From contig CM034113.1 in the NCBI GenBank assembly GCA_019914945.1, forward strand, positions 4,506,850 to 4,570,849: a stretch of 64,000 nt of DNA, given 5' to 3'. This document shows, piece by piece, positions 23,300-34,904 of the stretch (its first letter is position 1; each line of letters begins with the position of its first letter). The DNA is from Typha latifolia (taxonomy: Eukaryota > Streptophyta > Magnoliopsida > Poales > Typhaceae). The notes under the pieces are model-generated. The model saw nothing but the letters and a program-made list of their open reading frames with translations. It was not told where the DNA came from and made no database searches. A program made the translations under genes and the position numbers.

Positions 23300-23981
23300 A
23301 GAGAGCCGCGTTCACAAACGCGTTCGAACACAATCTGAAGAATTCAAGTTGTCACGTTCTAACGCACTCGGGTCCATTCGAACGCATCTGAGTTCAAGTC
23401 ATGCCGTTCGAACGCACCCGGGCCGCGTTCGAACGCACCAACAATGTTTGGTAAAATTGGACTTTCGTGAGTACAGATAAGACTTAGATTTGGCTCTATC
23501 TTGGAGATCATATATAAGGATTGTGATGCCCTATTTTGAGGGTGGTTGAAGAAGCATTATCGAAGGAGACTTTTTGAGGCTACATTGGTTCTTCAACTAT
23601 CAAGGTTCCACTCATCTATAAAACTTAATCTTTCGTCTTAAGCGCTATCTAGACGAAAGATCAATCTCGAGGGTTACTGAGGTTAGACTTCAATCACGAG
23701 AAGCAGTGAATCGTGGATTCTAGCGAACAAGACTGAGAGGAACAAAGTCGTTTGGATCAACGGATTGGTTTGTGAGTCAGTCTTGTAACTACTACTATTC
23801 TAGTGATTGGTTTTGATCCGAGTTTGGATCCGTGGGTTTTTCCCGTTTGGGTTTTTCCACGTTAAAATCTTGGCGTTCATCTCTGCTTTCGTTCTTAATA
23901 TTTCTACGAACTTTACTTAAACGAACGAGTGATATCATTGCCTAGTATTTAGATACATACTTATGTCTATGCTTTTTTTCA
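23300..23981 (+). mobile_element. internal LTR copy, 5' side deleted
   Basis: It starts inside the palindrome array (gagagccgcgttcac), runs through motifs at 23303-23440 and the TATA region (catatataagg, about 23508-23518), and ends normally with ttttttca at 23981. A primer-binding site follows, so this copy stands in the 5' LTR position for the gag-pol behind it. Confidence 0.8.
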
Positions 23982-23983
23982 AT

Positions 23984-23995
23984 TGGTATCAGAGC
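23984..23995 (+). other. primer-binding site
   Basis: TGGTATCAGAGC is an exact match to the 3' end complement of plant initiator-methionine tRNA, two bases after the LTR end. Confidence 0.85.
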
Positions 23996-24029
23996 AGGTT
24001 CTCTCACCTTTGAGTGAGATCAGATAGGC

Positions 24030-25657
24030 ATAGATTTTCATAGAGATGGACCATCATCTATTAGACCTCCTATTCTAGATGGATCAAATTATGGATATTG
24101 GAAAGCTAGGATGAGAGCTTACTTGAAGTCTATAGATGAACGAGTATGGTTTGCCGTTGTGAACGGTTGGAGTCCACCAATGTATATGGTGGATGATAAA
24201 CTTGCTGATAAACCGATAGAGTCATGGGATATTTCAGACTATGAAAAAGTTGGATGGAATAGCAAGACAATAAATGCAATTTTTAATTGTGTTTTCTCGG
24301 AAGAATTTAGAAGAATCTCTACTTGTGAGATAGCAAAAGAAGCTTGGACGATCTTAGAAACTACTCACGAAGGAACTATGGCTATAAATTTTCTAAACTT
24401 CAGAGGTTGACTACTAGTTTTGAAACTCTACGTATGGAGGAGACTGAGACATTTGATGAGTTTTATGTAAAGCTGAGTGATATAATCAACTCCAGTTTCA
24501 ACCTAGGAGAAAAAATTCTTAAAAATAGAATTGTCCGTAAGATCCTTAGGTCTCTTCCAGAGAGGTTTTAGGCGAAAGTTATAGTTATTGAAGAAAGTAA
24601 GGACATCAATTCTATAAAAGTTGAACAATTGGTAGGAAATCTACAAACATTTCAGTCCAGCCTTTCAAAACTGAGGAAGTCCAAAGGGATTGCCCTATCC
24701 ACAGTTGAATAAAGTATAGAGGAGTCTGATGATGAAGGTGATTTAGATGTTGAGATGTTGGCTATGTTCGTCAAAAAGTTTAATAAATTCTTTCGGAAGC
24801 CAAACAAGTTGAATGCTGAAAAACTTGAGAAAAGCAAAGCATTTGTGAAAAAGAAGAATACTGCGAGTTCGAACACAGGTGTGAGCAACAACGGTGTCAA
24901 ACAGAAAAATAAGGATTCTGAGAATAAAGTTCGATGTTTTGAATGTTCTGGTTTTGGACACATAGCTCAAGAATGCCCTAATCGCCTTAAGAAGAAGGGT
25001 AAAGCTATGAAAGTTAGTTGGGATAACTCATATGAATCTGATGATGATTCTGGAAAAGACAAAAAAAACTTTATTGCTTTTACCTCTTCTCTACTTAATA
25101 TCAATTCTGTTGTTGATACTGATAGTACAGATGATCAGGATATGTTACCAGCTTAGGAAGATGAATCTGAAATTCAAAAGGCATATAATGACCTGTACCT
25201 GAAGTCGTTTAAACTCAAGAAAAGCAATCTTAGACTACATCAACGACTCAAGCTAATCGAACTTGAAAGAATTCAATTTGAGGAGAAGTACAAATTGGAA
25301 CTTGAATGTTCTGGTTTTGGACACATAGCTCAAGAATACCCTAATCGTCTTAAGAAGAAAGATAAAGCTATGAAAGTTACTTATGATGACTCAGATGAAT
25401 CCGATGATGATTCTGAAAAAGACGAAGAAAACTTTGTTGCTTTGGTCTCTTCTCTACTTAAAATTGATTCCGTTGTTGATACTGATAGTACAGATGATCA
25501 GGATATGTTACCAGCTGAAGAAAATGAATCTGAAATATAAAAGGCATATAATGACCTGTACCTGGAGTCATTTAAACTCAAGAAAAGCAATCTTAGACTA
25601 CATCAACGACTCAAGGTAATCGAACTTGAAAGAATTCAATTTGAGAAGAATTACAAA
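24030..25657 (+). pseudogene. copia gag, with internal duplication
   Basis: The start codon of the family (ATG in MDFHRDGP) has become ATA at 24030-24032; the next in-frame Met is at 24111. The UBN2-type gag domain follows, broken by a small loss near 24389 (taaattttc against taaaactttc in the related copies) and by stops at 24568 and 24709. A CCHC knuckle (CFECSGFGHIAQEC) is at about 24934-24975. A 363-bp segment starting at gaatgttctgg (24941) is repeated at 25304, giving a second, damaged knuckle (ECSGFGHIAQEY). The acidic region (DESDDDSEKDEE) is therefore present twice. Confidence 0.8.
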
Positions 25658-25666
25658 TTGGAACTT
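24941..25666 (+). repeat. 363-bp tandem duplication inside gag
   Basis: Copies begin at 24941 and 25304. The joint lies in a shared TTGAA. The related gag at 58.1-59.6 kb has only one copy, so the duplication is private to this element. Confidence 0.75.
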
Positions 25667-26458
25667 GAACGTGTCAAAGACCTTTCTGAACAACTTGACA
25701 ATGCAAAAAATAAAATGAAGGCTAATAAAATTGAACTAGAGCGACTGAATAAGAAAGTGACATTTCTAAAAGGGAAGAACAAATTTGATGAGATACTAAA
25801 TGCTCAGATCTCTAGAAAAGACAGGTATGGTGTTGAATACACTAGTAATTCAAATAATAATAAAACTGTCTTCGTTTCTGCAGGTATACAAAAGGAAGAA
25901 TATTTGAAGTCATCAACCGCATTTACAAAGCAATCCTGGATGAATACTTCTAAACAGAAGGTGAATCTACAAACTGGTGAAAAGTCAACGGCACCAAAGG
26001 TAAACTTTAGTCACACTCCTCGACAAAAGGTGAGTAGAAAATGGTTTGTTCCGACATGCTATCATTGCGGCATTCTAGGGCATATTCGACCTCATTGCAA
26101 ATTTTTGCAAAAACCTAGAACTGCTTTTATTTATGGGTTAAAAACAAAGGCCATATGGGTCAAGAAAAGTGATTTGAAATGTTATGTTGTGCATACAGCT
26201 TTGAAAGCTTTAAATTCTAATTTGTGGTATTTAGACAGTGGCTTTTCAAGATATATGTCAAGTAACAAGTCATTATTTTCTAATCTTGAAAAATATGAAG
26301 GGGGAGTTGTGACATTCGGAGATGGTAATTCATCCAAGGTAATAGGTAAAGGAAAGGTAAGTTCTCCGGGGGGTCCTATTCTTGAAAATGTTTTTTATGT
26401 TAAGGGCTTAAAAGCAAATCTTCTGAGTATCAGTCAATTTTGTGATAAAGATTATTAG
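25658..26458 (+). pseudogene. copia gag C-terminus and protease
   Basis: An open frame of 266 codons carries a coiled-coil segment (about residues 1-50), a second CCHC knuckle (CYHCGILGHIRPHC, about residues 134-147), and the retroviral-type aspartic protease site as DSGFSRYMS after LWYL. Copia proteases usually show DSGCSRHM, so two positions are changed. The frame ends at TAG 26456-26458, after the phrase LLSISQFCD that normally leads into the GAG-pre-integrase domain, so the stop is a disabling mutation. Confidence 0.75.
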
Positions 26459-27649
26459 GTAAAATTCTCCAAAAATGATTGTACTATTCTAGATCATGGT
26501 GGTAATGTTAAATGTTATGGATCTAGAACATCTAATAATTGCTATTTTGTTGGAACATCACATAAACTGAAATGTAACAGTGTATCTTTTGATATTGCAG
26601 ATCTTTGGCATCAACGTTTTGGACATGTGAATCATAAGGAATTATTTACTCTGTCCAAACAAGAAGTGGTAAGAGGAATACCTAAGATGATAGAAATGTC
26701 AAAAAGAGTGTGCGGTTCGTATCAAATTGGAAAACAAACTAGGATTTCACATAAGAAGGTAAATGCAGCTACCACCGATCGTGTGCTCCAATTAGTTCAC
26801 ATGGACTTGTTGGGTCCAACAAAAACGAAAAGTCTTAGAGGTAAACGCTATATATTCTTAATGGTCGATGATTACTCTAGATATACTTGGGTTGCCTTTC
26901 TACGTGAGAAGTCTGAAACCTTTGAAGTTTTTAAATCACTATGCTTAAAATTGCAGAATGAAAAATCTATTACCCTAGGATTCGTTCTGATCCTGGTAGA
27001 GAATTTGAAAATAAAACTTTTTTCCATATTTTGCGATTCTCTTGGTATTTAACATGAATTTTCAGCTCCTATAACTCCACAACAGAATGGGACTGTGGAA
27101 AGAAAAAACCGAGTTGTGCAGGAAATGGCTAAGGTTATGCTTCACGCTAAAAAGGTTCCTCAAAGGTTTTGGGCAGAGGCGGTCAATACAGCGGTACATT
27201 TGATAAATCGTGTTTATCTAAGACCAGGTACAAAATTGACTGCATATGAAATCTGGAAAGGTAAGAAACCTAGTGTTAAATATTTTCGAGTTTTTGGTAG
27301 TAAATGCTATATCTTGCGTGATCGAAAATATTTGACTAAATTTGACACTAGAAGTAACGAAGGCATCTTCATAGGGTATTCGAATAATAGCAGAGCCTAC
27401 AGAGTATTTAATCTTAACACTTCTACGGTTATGGAATCTGCTAATGTTATGATAGATGAATCCACTACTGATTTAACTGAAGCTACTCCTATTTCTGTTT
27501 CTACAGATACATATGACGAAGAAATAGGAAAGGAGCTTGATTTGGAAATTGAGAATCAGGACGAGGACAAAGTTGAAATGAACAAAGATGACTGCAACGT
27601 ACCGGAACCATCTCGCCGTGAAATCGGATCATCCACTTGTCACAAGTGA
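26459..27649 (+). pseudogene. copia integrase, broken
   Basis: The GAG-pre-integrase zinc region is visible as LWHQRFGHVNHKEL (near 26605-26645), but the CxxC pair has become CGSYQ, losing the second Cys. The integrase core follows (VHMDLLGPT, then IFLMVDDYSRYTWV). A frameshift near 26980 removes the second catalytic Asp region, and a TAA at 27050-27052 replaces a Gln codon. A new open stretch from 27095 gives the core end (VERKNRVVQEMA) and the copia-type C-terminus (RVFGSKCYIL, FIGYSNNSRAYRVFN). Confidence 0.8.
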
Positions 27650-29255
27650 TCGAGACGTAAATGAACCAATTAAGACAAGACGACAAATCCAAAGTGAGGT
27701 ATCATTTACTTGTTATACATCTTCTTTTGAACCTAAAAATGTGAATGAAGCATTGTTAGACGATTCTTGGGTTAATGCTATACATGAGGAATTAGAGCAA
27801 TTTTCTAGGAATAATGTTTGCTATTTAGTTCCTAGACCTAAGAATGCGAACGTCATTGGAACAAATTGGATTTACAAGAATAAAAGTGATAAACACGGCA
27901 ATATAGTTCGAAATAAAGCTATACTCGTAGCATAGGGATATACTCAGGTTGAGGGTATAGATTTTGATAAGACATTTGCTCCTGTTGCTAGATTAGAATC
28001 TATTCGTATACTGCTTGCTATTACTTATCACTTAAAATTTAAATTGTTTCAAATGGATGTGAAAAGTGTTTTATTGAATGGTACTCTGAATGAAGATGTT
28101 TATGTAGAACAACTGAAAAGGTTCAAAGATCAAAAAATTTCTTCTCATGTGTTTAGAATGAAAAAGGCCCTCTACGGGCTAAAACAAGCTCCAAGAGCTT
28201 GGTATGAGAAGTTGACCACTTTTTTAGTGGATGCGGAGTTCACTCGAGAGGGAGTGGACAAGACATTGTTCATTAGATGGTCAAACAAGAGTTTAGTTGT
28301 GGCACAAATATATGTGGATGACATTGTCTTCGAGGCAACGAGTCGATCATTAGCTAAGGAGTTTGCAAATCTTATGCATAGTCATTTTGATATGAGCATG
28401 GTGGGTGAGTTGAAGTTCTTTTTGGGACTTCAAATTACTCAGTTGGAAAGAGAAATATTTATCGCTCAAACCAAGTATGCTAAGGATCTTGTGACTAAAT
28501 TCAGTTTAGAAAATGTAAAACATGCTAGAACTCCAATGAGTACAACTACCAAACTAGGTAAAGATATTTTAGGAAAAAGTGTCGATCAGACACTGTATAG
28601 GAGCATGATTGGTAGTCTTTTGTACTTAACTGCTAGTAGACCAGACATTGCATTTAGTGTCAGTTTGTGTGCTAGGTTTCAGTCTGAACTTAAGAAGACA
28701 CATTTGTTTGCTGTGAAACGTATTATAAAATATGTCGGTGGCATAGTTGACTTAGGTATCTAGTTTACGTATGACCCGAGAGCTATCATATCTGGATACG
28801 CGGACTCTGATTGAGCAGGTTCATGTGATGATAGAAAAAGTACCTCAGGTGAATGTTTTTATATTGGAAACAATCTGGTTGTTTGGCACAGTAAAAAATA
28901 AAACTCGATATCTTTATCTACTGCGGAGGCCGAGTATATTGCAGCAGGAAGTTGCTGTTCTCAGTTACTATGGATGAAACAGATGGTCAAAGATTACGGT
29001 ATTGAATAAGATACTATGATGCTTTATTGTGACAACATGAGTGCTATTAATATATTGAAAAATCCTGTTCAACACTCGCGTACAAAACATATTAATATCC
29101 GACATTATTTTATATGCGAGTTAGTTGAAGACAAAATAATAGCACTAGAACATGTTGAGACGGAGAAATAGTTGGATGATCTATTTACAAAACCTTTGGA
29201 TTTACAGAGATTTGAGTATCTTCGTACTTCTTTAGGGATTTGTGCTTTGGATTGA
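27588..29255 (+). pseudogene. copia reverse transcriptase and RNase H
   Basis: Reverse transcriptase motifs appear in order: TNWIYKNKSDKHG (27863-27901), a TAG replacing Gln at 27933-27935, MDVKSVLLNG (28053), KALYGLKQAPRAWYEKL (28165), and the catalytic box IYVDDIVF (28308-28331). RNase H follows (GSLLYLTASRPDIAF, then a broken copy of the SDWAGS and STAEAEY parts). The family end ICALD and TGA stop are at 29253-29255. Several in-frame stops in the RNase H part (for example near 28759, 28812 and 29006) show that the copy is dead. Confidence 0.85.
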
Positions 29256-30267
29256 TTTTTTTTTGTTTGGTTTGCGTGTTTTGGTTTGCATGTTTCATTT
29301 TTATTATTTCTTTTCGTTTCTTTTTAGGTTTTCTTTACTTTGATAGTTTATTTGTTTTTAATTTCAGATTTGTCGAGAGTTTTTTGTCATAAAAAAAAAA
29401 ATTTTATGCACTCCTAGATTCAATAATATACTCTTGTCATATAAATATGATTTTTCTCTTGATTATGAGTTATTATAGTCAATTTTCTCATCTTGTAGTA
29501 TATTGTATCATTTCTGATTTATTCACTCTTTCGACTTCTATGATAATTATACTGAAATTAATGCACTCATAACGTGTGTATATTCTTGAGTGAGCATTAC
29601 ATCATGAAATTTTTTTTAAATAGCTCACTATTGACGTTGATTTGCACTGTTTGACCTCATGCTTAGTCATCACAAATGTGTTCATAAAAGATCAATGAAA
29701 AAGGCTACAATGAGTTTGTGTGAAAGCCATCTTATTTAGAGTCCAGTTTGACTCAATACATTGCTTGCAAATTAAATAATTTTTTTTGATGTTTGTGAAT
29801 ATCTTCTTGCACATTGTTTGATATGTACTACAAGAAAAGGGCTACCTACTCATGTGTGAAAGCCATCATTGCACCTATATGGTTAATATATAAAAATGAA
29901 TAATATAGGAAAAATTCATGTTCAGTTATGGAGAATAAGTCGAAAAGTGCAAATTTAAATACTAAGTCAGTTTGACTACTGTGTTGTATCATTGTTTAAA
30001 TAGGATAGTTTATTTAAGAAAAATATTTCATGTTATCTATGCTCACCTTGCATATGTATATTGTTATGATCAATCAAGATTAATTTAATTTTGAGTGATG
30101 CATTAGAATTAATTATAATATGCTTTTGATGATCTGATTGATCTGTGTATGACTTATTTCATTCAATTGTCATATTATATGTCTTGAATCTATTTTGAAT
30201 TTTTAGAGGTGCATCTCCAAAAATTTTTTTTGATTTTTTCTTAGATTTTTTACTTAAAAAAAAAGGG
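29256..30267 (+). mobile_element. spacer between pol and the third ORF (copy 2)
   Basis: Non-coding, collinear with 33623-34616 and, on the other strand, with 10937-11932. It carries two similar motifs, aaaaaggctacaatgag followed by gtgtgaaagccatc (29697-29731), and aaaagggctacctactc followed by gtgtgaaagccatc (29836-29870). In each, GGCT can pair with AGCC. A related two-motif set is seen in the third copia family near 6830-6985. Confidence 0.6.
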
Positions 30268-30364
30268 CGTTCGAACGCAAATTTTTGTGTTCGAATGCGG
30301 TGACTGGCGCGTTCGAACGCGCAGACTGGTGCATTCGAATGCACTCGAGGATTCTTTATATATT
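30268..30364 (+). promoter_or_regulatory. internal promoter module of the third ORF (copy 2)
   Basis: Sites at 30268-30279 (gcgttcgaacgc), 30307-30322 (GCGCGTTCGAACGCGC, 16-bp perfect palindrome) and 30331-30342 (GCATTCGAATGC, still a perfect palindrome) precede tttatatatt at 30355-30364. This mirrors the LTR promoters but with the last palindrome only about 12 bp from the TATA box. Confidence 0.65.
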
Positions 30365-30493
30365 GCGTCCGAACCCAAGGGTTTTAATCTTCCATCTTCC
30401 AAACCCTAGAAACCCTTCATTTTCTCCCTCTCAAATCTTCAAGATCTTGGTATCTTTCGGCCGAATTTCTGAGTTTTTCTTCACTTTTTCGAG

Positions 30494-30758
30494 GTATGAT
30501 CATCCATCAATTTTCCAATTTTTTTATTCAATTAAGTCTTTTCATCTTGATTGATTTCGTGCGTTTTTGAGTTTTGATCACATTAAAGTTACTATCTTGA
30601 TGTTTCTTGTGTGATTGAACATGATATCTTAGAGTTTTCAAGTGAAAGATGGATTTCATTTAGGGCCTTCATGGTTTCTTGAATTGTTTTTGGATTTCTT
30701 GCTATTTTTTTGGTTGCTTTGGGCATGTATTGAACTTGCAGCTTGTTTCTTTCTCAAG
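30494..30758 (+). other. leader intron before the third ORF (copy 2)
   Basis: Donor TTCGAG/GTATGATC, acceptor TTTCTTTCTCAAG/AATG. A second possible acceptor, ACTTGCAG, exists only in this copy near 30740. Confidence 0.55.
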
Positions 30759-30759
30759 A

Positions 30760-31811
30760 ATGCCTAGAAAAGCTGCAGTTTCCAAGAAACCTAGGCCGCC
30801 TTCCTCACCTATTTCGGCTCCAAAGTTTTCTACTTCAACGGCTGCAGGGCGACACAAACATAATTTTGGCACCCGTCCTGTTATCTGTGAACGACCCGTG
30901 GTCATTTCCGATTTTTCTACTTTGGGGATAGAACAGATATTTACTGAGCGAGGATGGTTATTGGTGTGTCGGATGAGCGGGACTGCTTATGTGGAAGTTG
31001 TTCGAGAATTTTTTTTGTAATGCCATAATTTTAGAACGCTGTATTCGTTCTATTGTTCATGGGGTGTCTGTATACTTGGACTCAGATGTTATTCGCGCTG
31101 AACTTCATCTTTCTAATGGTATGTTCCAGTACCCCACGTCTGCTCCACTTCTTGATGTTGATGAATATGCTGGCACTGTACTGATAAAAGGGGAACGTTG
31201 GAAGTGAAACATGATGCCGCATGCGAAGCTGACACCAGTGGCTCGCATGCTTCACCTGTTTTGTCTGTACAACGTCACCCCCAAGACTCGACATTTCCAG
31301 TATTAGTTTGGATCGTGCATTCCTTCTTCATGCAATGTTATCTGGAGTCTCTGTTGATTTGGGTGCGGTGATCTATGATACGATTCTCACAGCTGCCCAG
31401 AAAGAAGCACCTTGTGAGGGGTTACCGTTTGGCATCTTTATTACAAATTTGTGCACTCAGAATGGGGTGCGTGTGGATGCTTCGGAACCTTCCCTTACTT
31501 CGCACAAACCGTTGGATCGGATTACTTTTAAGCAGAGTCAAGCTCACGACCAGTCGTCTCCTCTCAAGCCGTCCTATTCCGCCGCTGGTCGCTCATCGCA
31601 CCTCGACAGTTCTGATGATAGCTCTGACAGTGACACATCTCACTCTGAGGGGGAGTTACCACAGTACTCTGACCATTTTGATCAGCTTAGTACTCAAGTG
31701 CAGGATCTTCATTCGACCGTGAATGATTTACGAGCTGAGCAAGCTCGTCAGGGGACTGTCCTTGACTCTGTGTTGACGATTCTTCAGCGTCAGTTTCCTC
31801 CGAGTTCCTAG
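30760..31811 (+). pseudogene. third ORF of the copia element (copy 2), frameshifted
   Basis: It starts ATG 30760 (MPRKAAVSKK), one base after the putative splice acceptor. It is collinear with copy 1 at 9360-10409. An extra T in a run near 31010-31017 shifts the frame (stop TAA at 31018), a TGA occurs at 31205-31207, and a further shift lies near 31298. The C-terminal part from 31308 to 31811 is open and holds LPFGIFITNLCTQNGV, the serine-rich linker and the coiled-coil end. Confidence 0.75.
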
Positions 31812-32036
31812 TCTTTGGCATTTGTGGCAAAAAGGGGGAGAGTGTCTAGGTGTCTAGGTGTGTAGGGGGAGCATGGTAATAGGGGGAGTTTATTAGAGTC
31901 TTTCTGTCTTTCTAATCTTGCTTATAACTTTGCTTGGAGAAATTGTGAACTTTGTCTGTTTAATTATTTTTGAACTTATACTCCATTGATAACTTGTGTT
32001 TGGATTGTTTATTCATTTCAAGTTATTTTCACTTGA
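31812..32036 (+). mobile_element. 3' untranslated part, fused to integrase
   Basis: It is collinear with 36218-36450 (gtgtctaggtgtctagg, then gagtttattagagtc, then aactttgtctgttta). Instead of reaching the polypurine tract, it switches at about 32036 (after ttttcacttgaac) into the middle of integrase. Confidence 0.7.
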
Positions 32037-32595
32037 ACAAATTCGGATCTCACACAAGATAGTAAATGCAGCTACCACCGACCGTGTGCTTCAATTAGTT
32101 CACATAGACTTGATGGGTCCAACAAAAACGGAAAGTCTTGGAGGTAAACGCTATATATTCTTAATGGTCGATTATTACTCCAGATATACCTGTGTTGCCT
32201 TTCTACATGAGAAGTCTGAAACCTTTGAAGTTTTTAAATCACTATGCTTAAAATTGCAGAATGAAAAATCTATAACCCTAGTTAGGATTCGTTCTGATCA
32301 TGGTAGAGAATTTGAAAATAAAAATTTTTCTATATTTTGCGATTCTCTTGGTATTCAACATGAGTTTTCAGCTCCTATAACTCCACAACAAAACGGGATT
32401 GTTGAAAGAAAGAACCGAGTTGTGCACGAAATGGCTAGGGTTATGCTTCACGCTAAAAAGGTTACTGAAAGGTTTTGGGCGGAGGCAGTCAATACAGCGG
32501 TACATGTGATAAATCGTGTTTATCTAAGACCAGGTACAAAAATGACTACGTATGAAATCTGGAAATGTAAGAAACCTAGTGTTAAATATTTTTGA
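32037..32595 (+). pseudogene. integrase fragment (second pol)
   Basis: The frame is open from the middle of the zinc region (QIRISHKIVNAATTDR) through the core: HIDLMGPTKTES, DYYSRYTCVAF, then RIRSDHGREFEN, then QQNGIVERKNRVV, so all three acidic core positions (D, D, E) can be read. It stops at 32593 (TGA) where the sequence jumps into reverse transcriptase. The jump removes about 900 bp compared with the first pol and lies in a shared TTGGTA. Confidence 0.8.
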
Positions 32596-33622
32596 GTTTT
32601 TGGTATGAGAAGTTGACAAATTTTTTAGTGGATGTGGGGTTCACTCGAGGGGGAGTGGACAAGACATTGTTCATTAGACGGTCAAACAAGAGTTTAGTTG
32701 TGGCACAAATATATGTGAATGACATTGTCTTCGGGGCAACGAGTCGATCATTAGCTAAGGAGTTTGCAAATCTTATGTATAGTCATTTTGAGATGAGCAT
32801 GATGGGTGAGTTGAAGTTCTTTTTGGGACTTCAAATTACTTAAGTTGGAAAGAGGAATATTTATCTCTCAAACCAAGTATGCTAAGGATCTTGTGACTAA
32901 ATTCGGTTTAGAAAATGCAAAACATGCTAGAACTCCTATGAGTACAAAGTATAGGAGCATGATTGGTAGTCTTTTGTACTTAACTGCTAGTAGACCAGAC
33001 ATTGCATTTAGTGTCGGTGTGTGTGCTAGGTTTCAGTTTGAACCTAGGGAGACACATTTGTTTGCTGTGAAACATATTATAAAATATTTTGGTGGCACAG
33101 TTGACTTAGGTATCTGGTTTACGTATGACTCGGGAGCTATCATTTCTGGATACACGGATTCTGATTGGGCAGGTTCATGTGATGATAGAAAAAGTACCTT
33201 AGGTGGATGTTTTTATATTGGAAATAATCTAGTTGCTTGGCACAGTAAGAAACAAAACTCGATATCTTTATCTACTGCGGAGGCCGAGTACATTGCAGCG
33301 GGAAGTTATTGTTCTCAATTATTGTTCTCAATTACTATGGATGAAATAGATGGTCAAAGATTACGGCATTGAACAAGATACTATGGTGCTTTATTGTGAC
33401 AACATGAGTGCTATTAATATTTCAAAAAATCCTGTTCAACTCTCGCGTACAAAGCATATTGATATCCGACATTATTTTATACGCGAGTTAGTTGAAGACA
33501 AAACAATAGTACTAGAACATGTTGAGACGGAGAAACAGTTGGGTGATCTATTTACAAAACCTTTGGATTTATAGAGATTTGAGTATCTTCGCACTTCTTT
33601 AGGGATTTGTGCTTTGGATTGA
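32596..33622 (+). pseudogene. reverse transcriptase C-part and RNase H (second pol)
   Basis: It begins at WYEKLTNFLVD. The catalytic box reads YVNDIVF, with Asn in place of the first Asp of YVDD, so it would be inactive. A frameshift occurs at about 32842. An in-frame loss removes about 20 residues after ARTPMST. RNase H is then largely open (GYTDSDWAGSCDDRKST, AWHSKKQNSISLSTAEAEY), with a short direct repeat of attgttctcaatt at about 33306-33333 that shifts the frame. The family end is at 33620-33622 (TGA). Confidence 0.8.
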
Positions 33623-34616
33623 ATTTTTTTGGTTTGGTTTGCGTGTTTCTTTTTTTATTAATTCTTTTCGTTTCTTTTTAGGTTTTCTTTACTCTGAACT
33701 TTTCTTTGGTTTTAGTTTTAGATTTGTCAAGAGCTTTTGTCATAAAAAAAATTTTTGATGCACTCCTAGATTCAATAATATACTCTTGACATATAAATAT
33801 GATTTTTCTCTTGATTATGAGTTATGATAGTCAATTCTGTCATCTTGTAGTATATTATATCATTTCTGATTTGTTCACTCTCTCGACTTTTATGATAATT
33901 AAACTAAATTTAATGCACTCATAACGTGTGTATAATCTTGAGTGAGCATGACATCATGAAATTTTTTTAAATAGCTTACTATTGACGTTGATTTGCACAG
34001 TTTGACCTCGTGCTTAGTCATCACAAATGTGTTCATAAAAGATCAATGAAAAATGCTACAATGAGTTTGTGTGAAAGCGATCTTGTTTAGAGTCCAGTTT
34101 GACTCAGTACATTGCTTGCAAATTAAATAAATTTTTTGATGTTTGTGAATATCTTCTTGCACATTGTTTAATATGTAATACAAGAAAAGGGCTACCTACT
34201 CATGAGTGAAAGCCATCATTGCACCTATATGGTTTATGTATAAAAAATATTACAGGAAAAATTCATATTCGGTTATGGAGAATAAGTCGAAAAGTGCAAA
34301 TTTAAATACTAAGTCGGTTTGACTACTGTGTTGCATCATTATTTAAATAGGAACGTTTATTTAAGAAGAATGTTTCATGTTATCTATGCTCACCTTGCAT
34401 ATGTATATTGTTATGATCAATCAAGATTAATTTAATTTTGAGTGATGCATTAGAATTGATTATAATATGCTTTTGATGAATTGGTTGATCTGTGTATGAC
34501 TTATTTCATTCGATTGTCATATTCTATGTTTTGAATCTATTTTAAATTTTTAGAGGTGCATCTCCAAAAAGATTTTTTGATTTTTTCTTAGATTTTTTAT
34601 TTAAAAAAAAAGGGGC
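33623..34616 (+). mobile_element. spacer between pol and the third ORF (copy 3)
   Basis: Non-coding and collinear with 29256-30267, including the two hairpin-like motifs (about 34045-34085 and 34183-34218). Confidence 0.65.
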
Positions 34617-34712
34617 GTCCGAACGCAAATTATTGAGTTCGAACGCGGTGACTAGCGCGTTCGAACGCGCAGACTAGTGCATTCGAATGCACTCGACGAT
34701 TCTTTATATATT
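34617..34712 (+). promoter_or_regulatory. internal promoter module of the third ORF (copy 3)
   Basis: Sites at about 34637 (ttcgaacgcgg), 34656-34671 (GCGCGTTCGAACGCGC) and 34679-34690 (GCATTCGAATGC) precede tttatatatt at 34703-34712. The arrangement is nearly identical to copy 2. Confidence 0.65.
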
Positions 34713-34904
34713 TCGTCCGAACCCAAGGGTTTTCATCTTCCATCTTCCAAACCCTATAAACCCTTCATTTTCTCCCTCTCAAATCTTCAAGATCTTGGTA
34801 TTTTTTTCATCAAATTTCTCACCACAAACCCTTTTAAAGAGTAGTTCTCCTCCGGATCTAGCATCTTTCGGCCGAATTTCTTAGCTTTTCTTCACTTTTG
34901 CGAG

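Noticed and set aside
30760..31811. Calling the third ORF an envelope gene
   Set aside because: No signal peptide, fusion-like segment or transmembrane helix is evident; position after pol alone is not enough.
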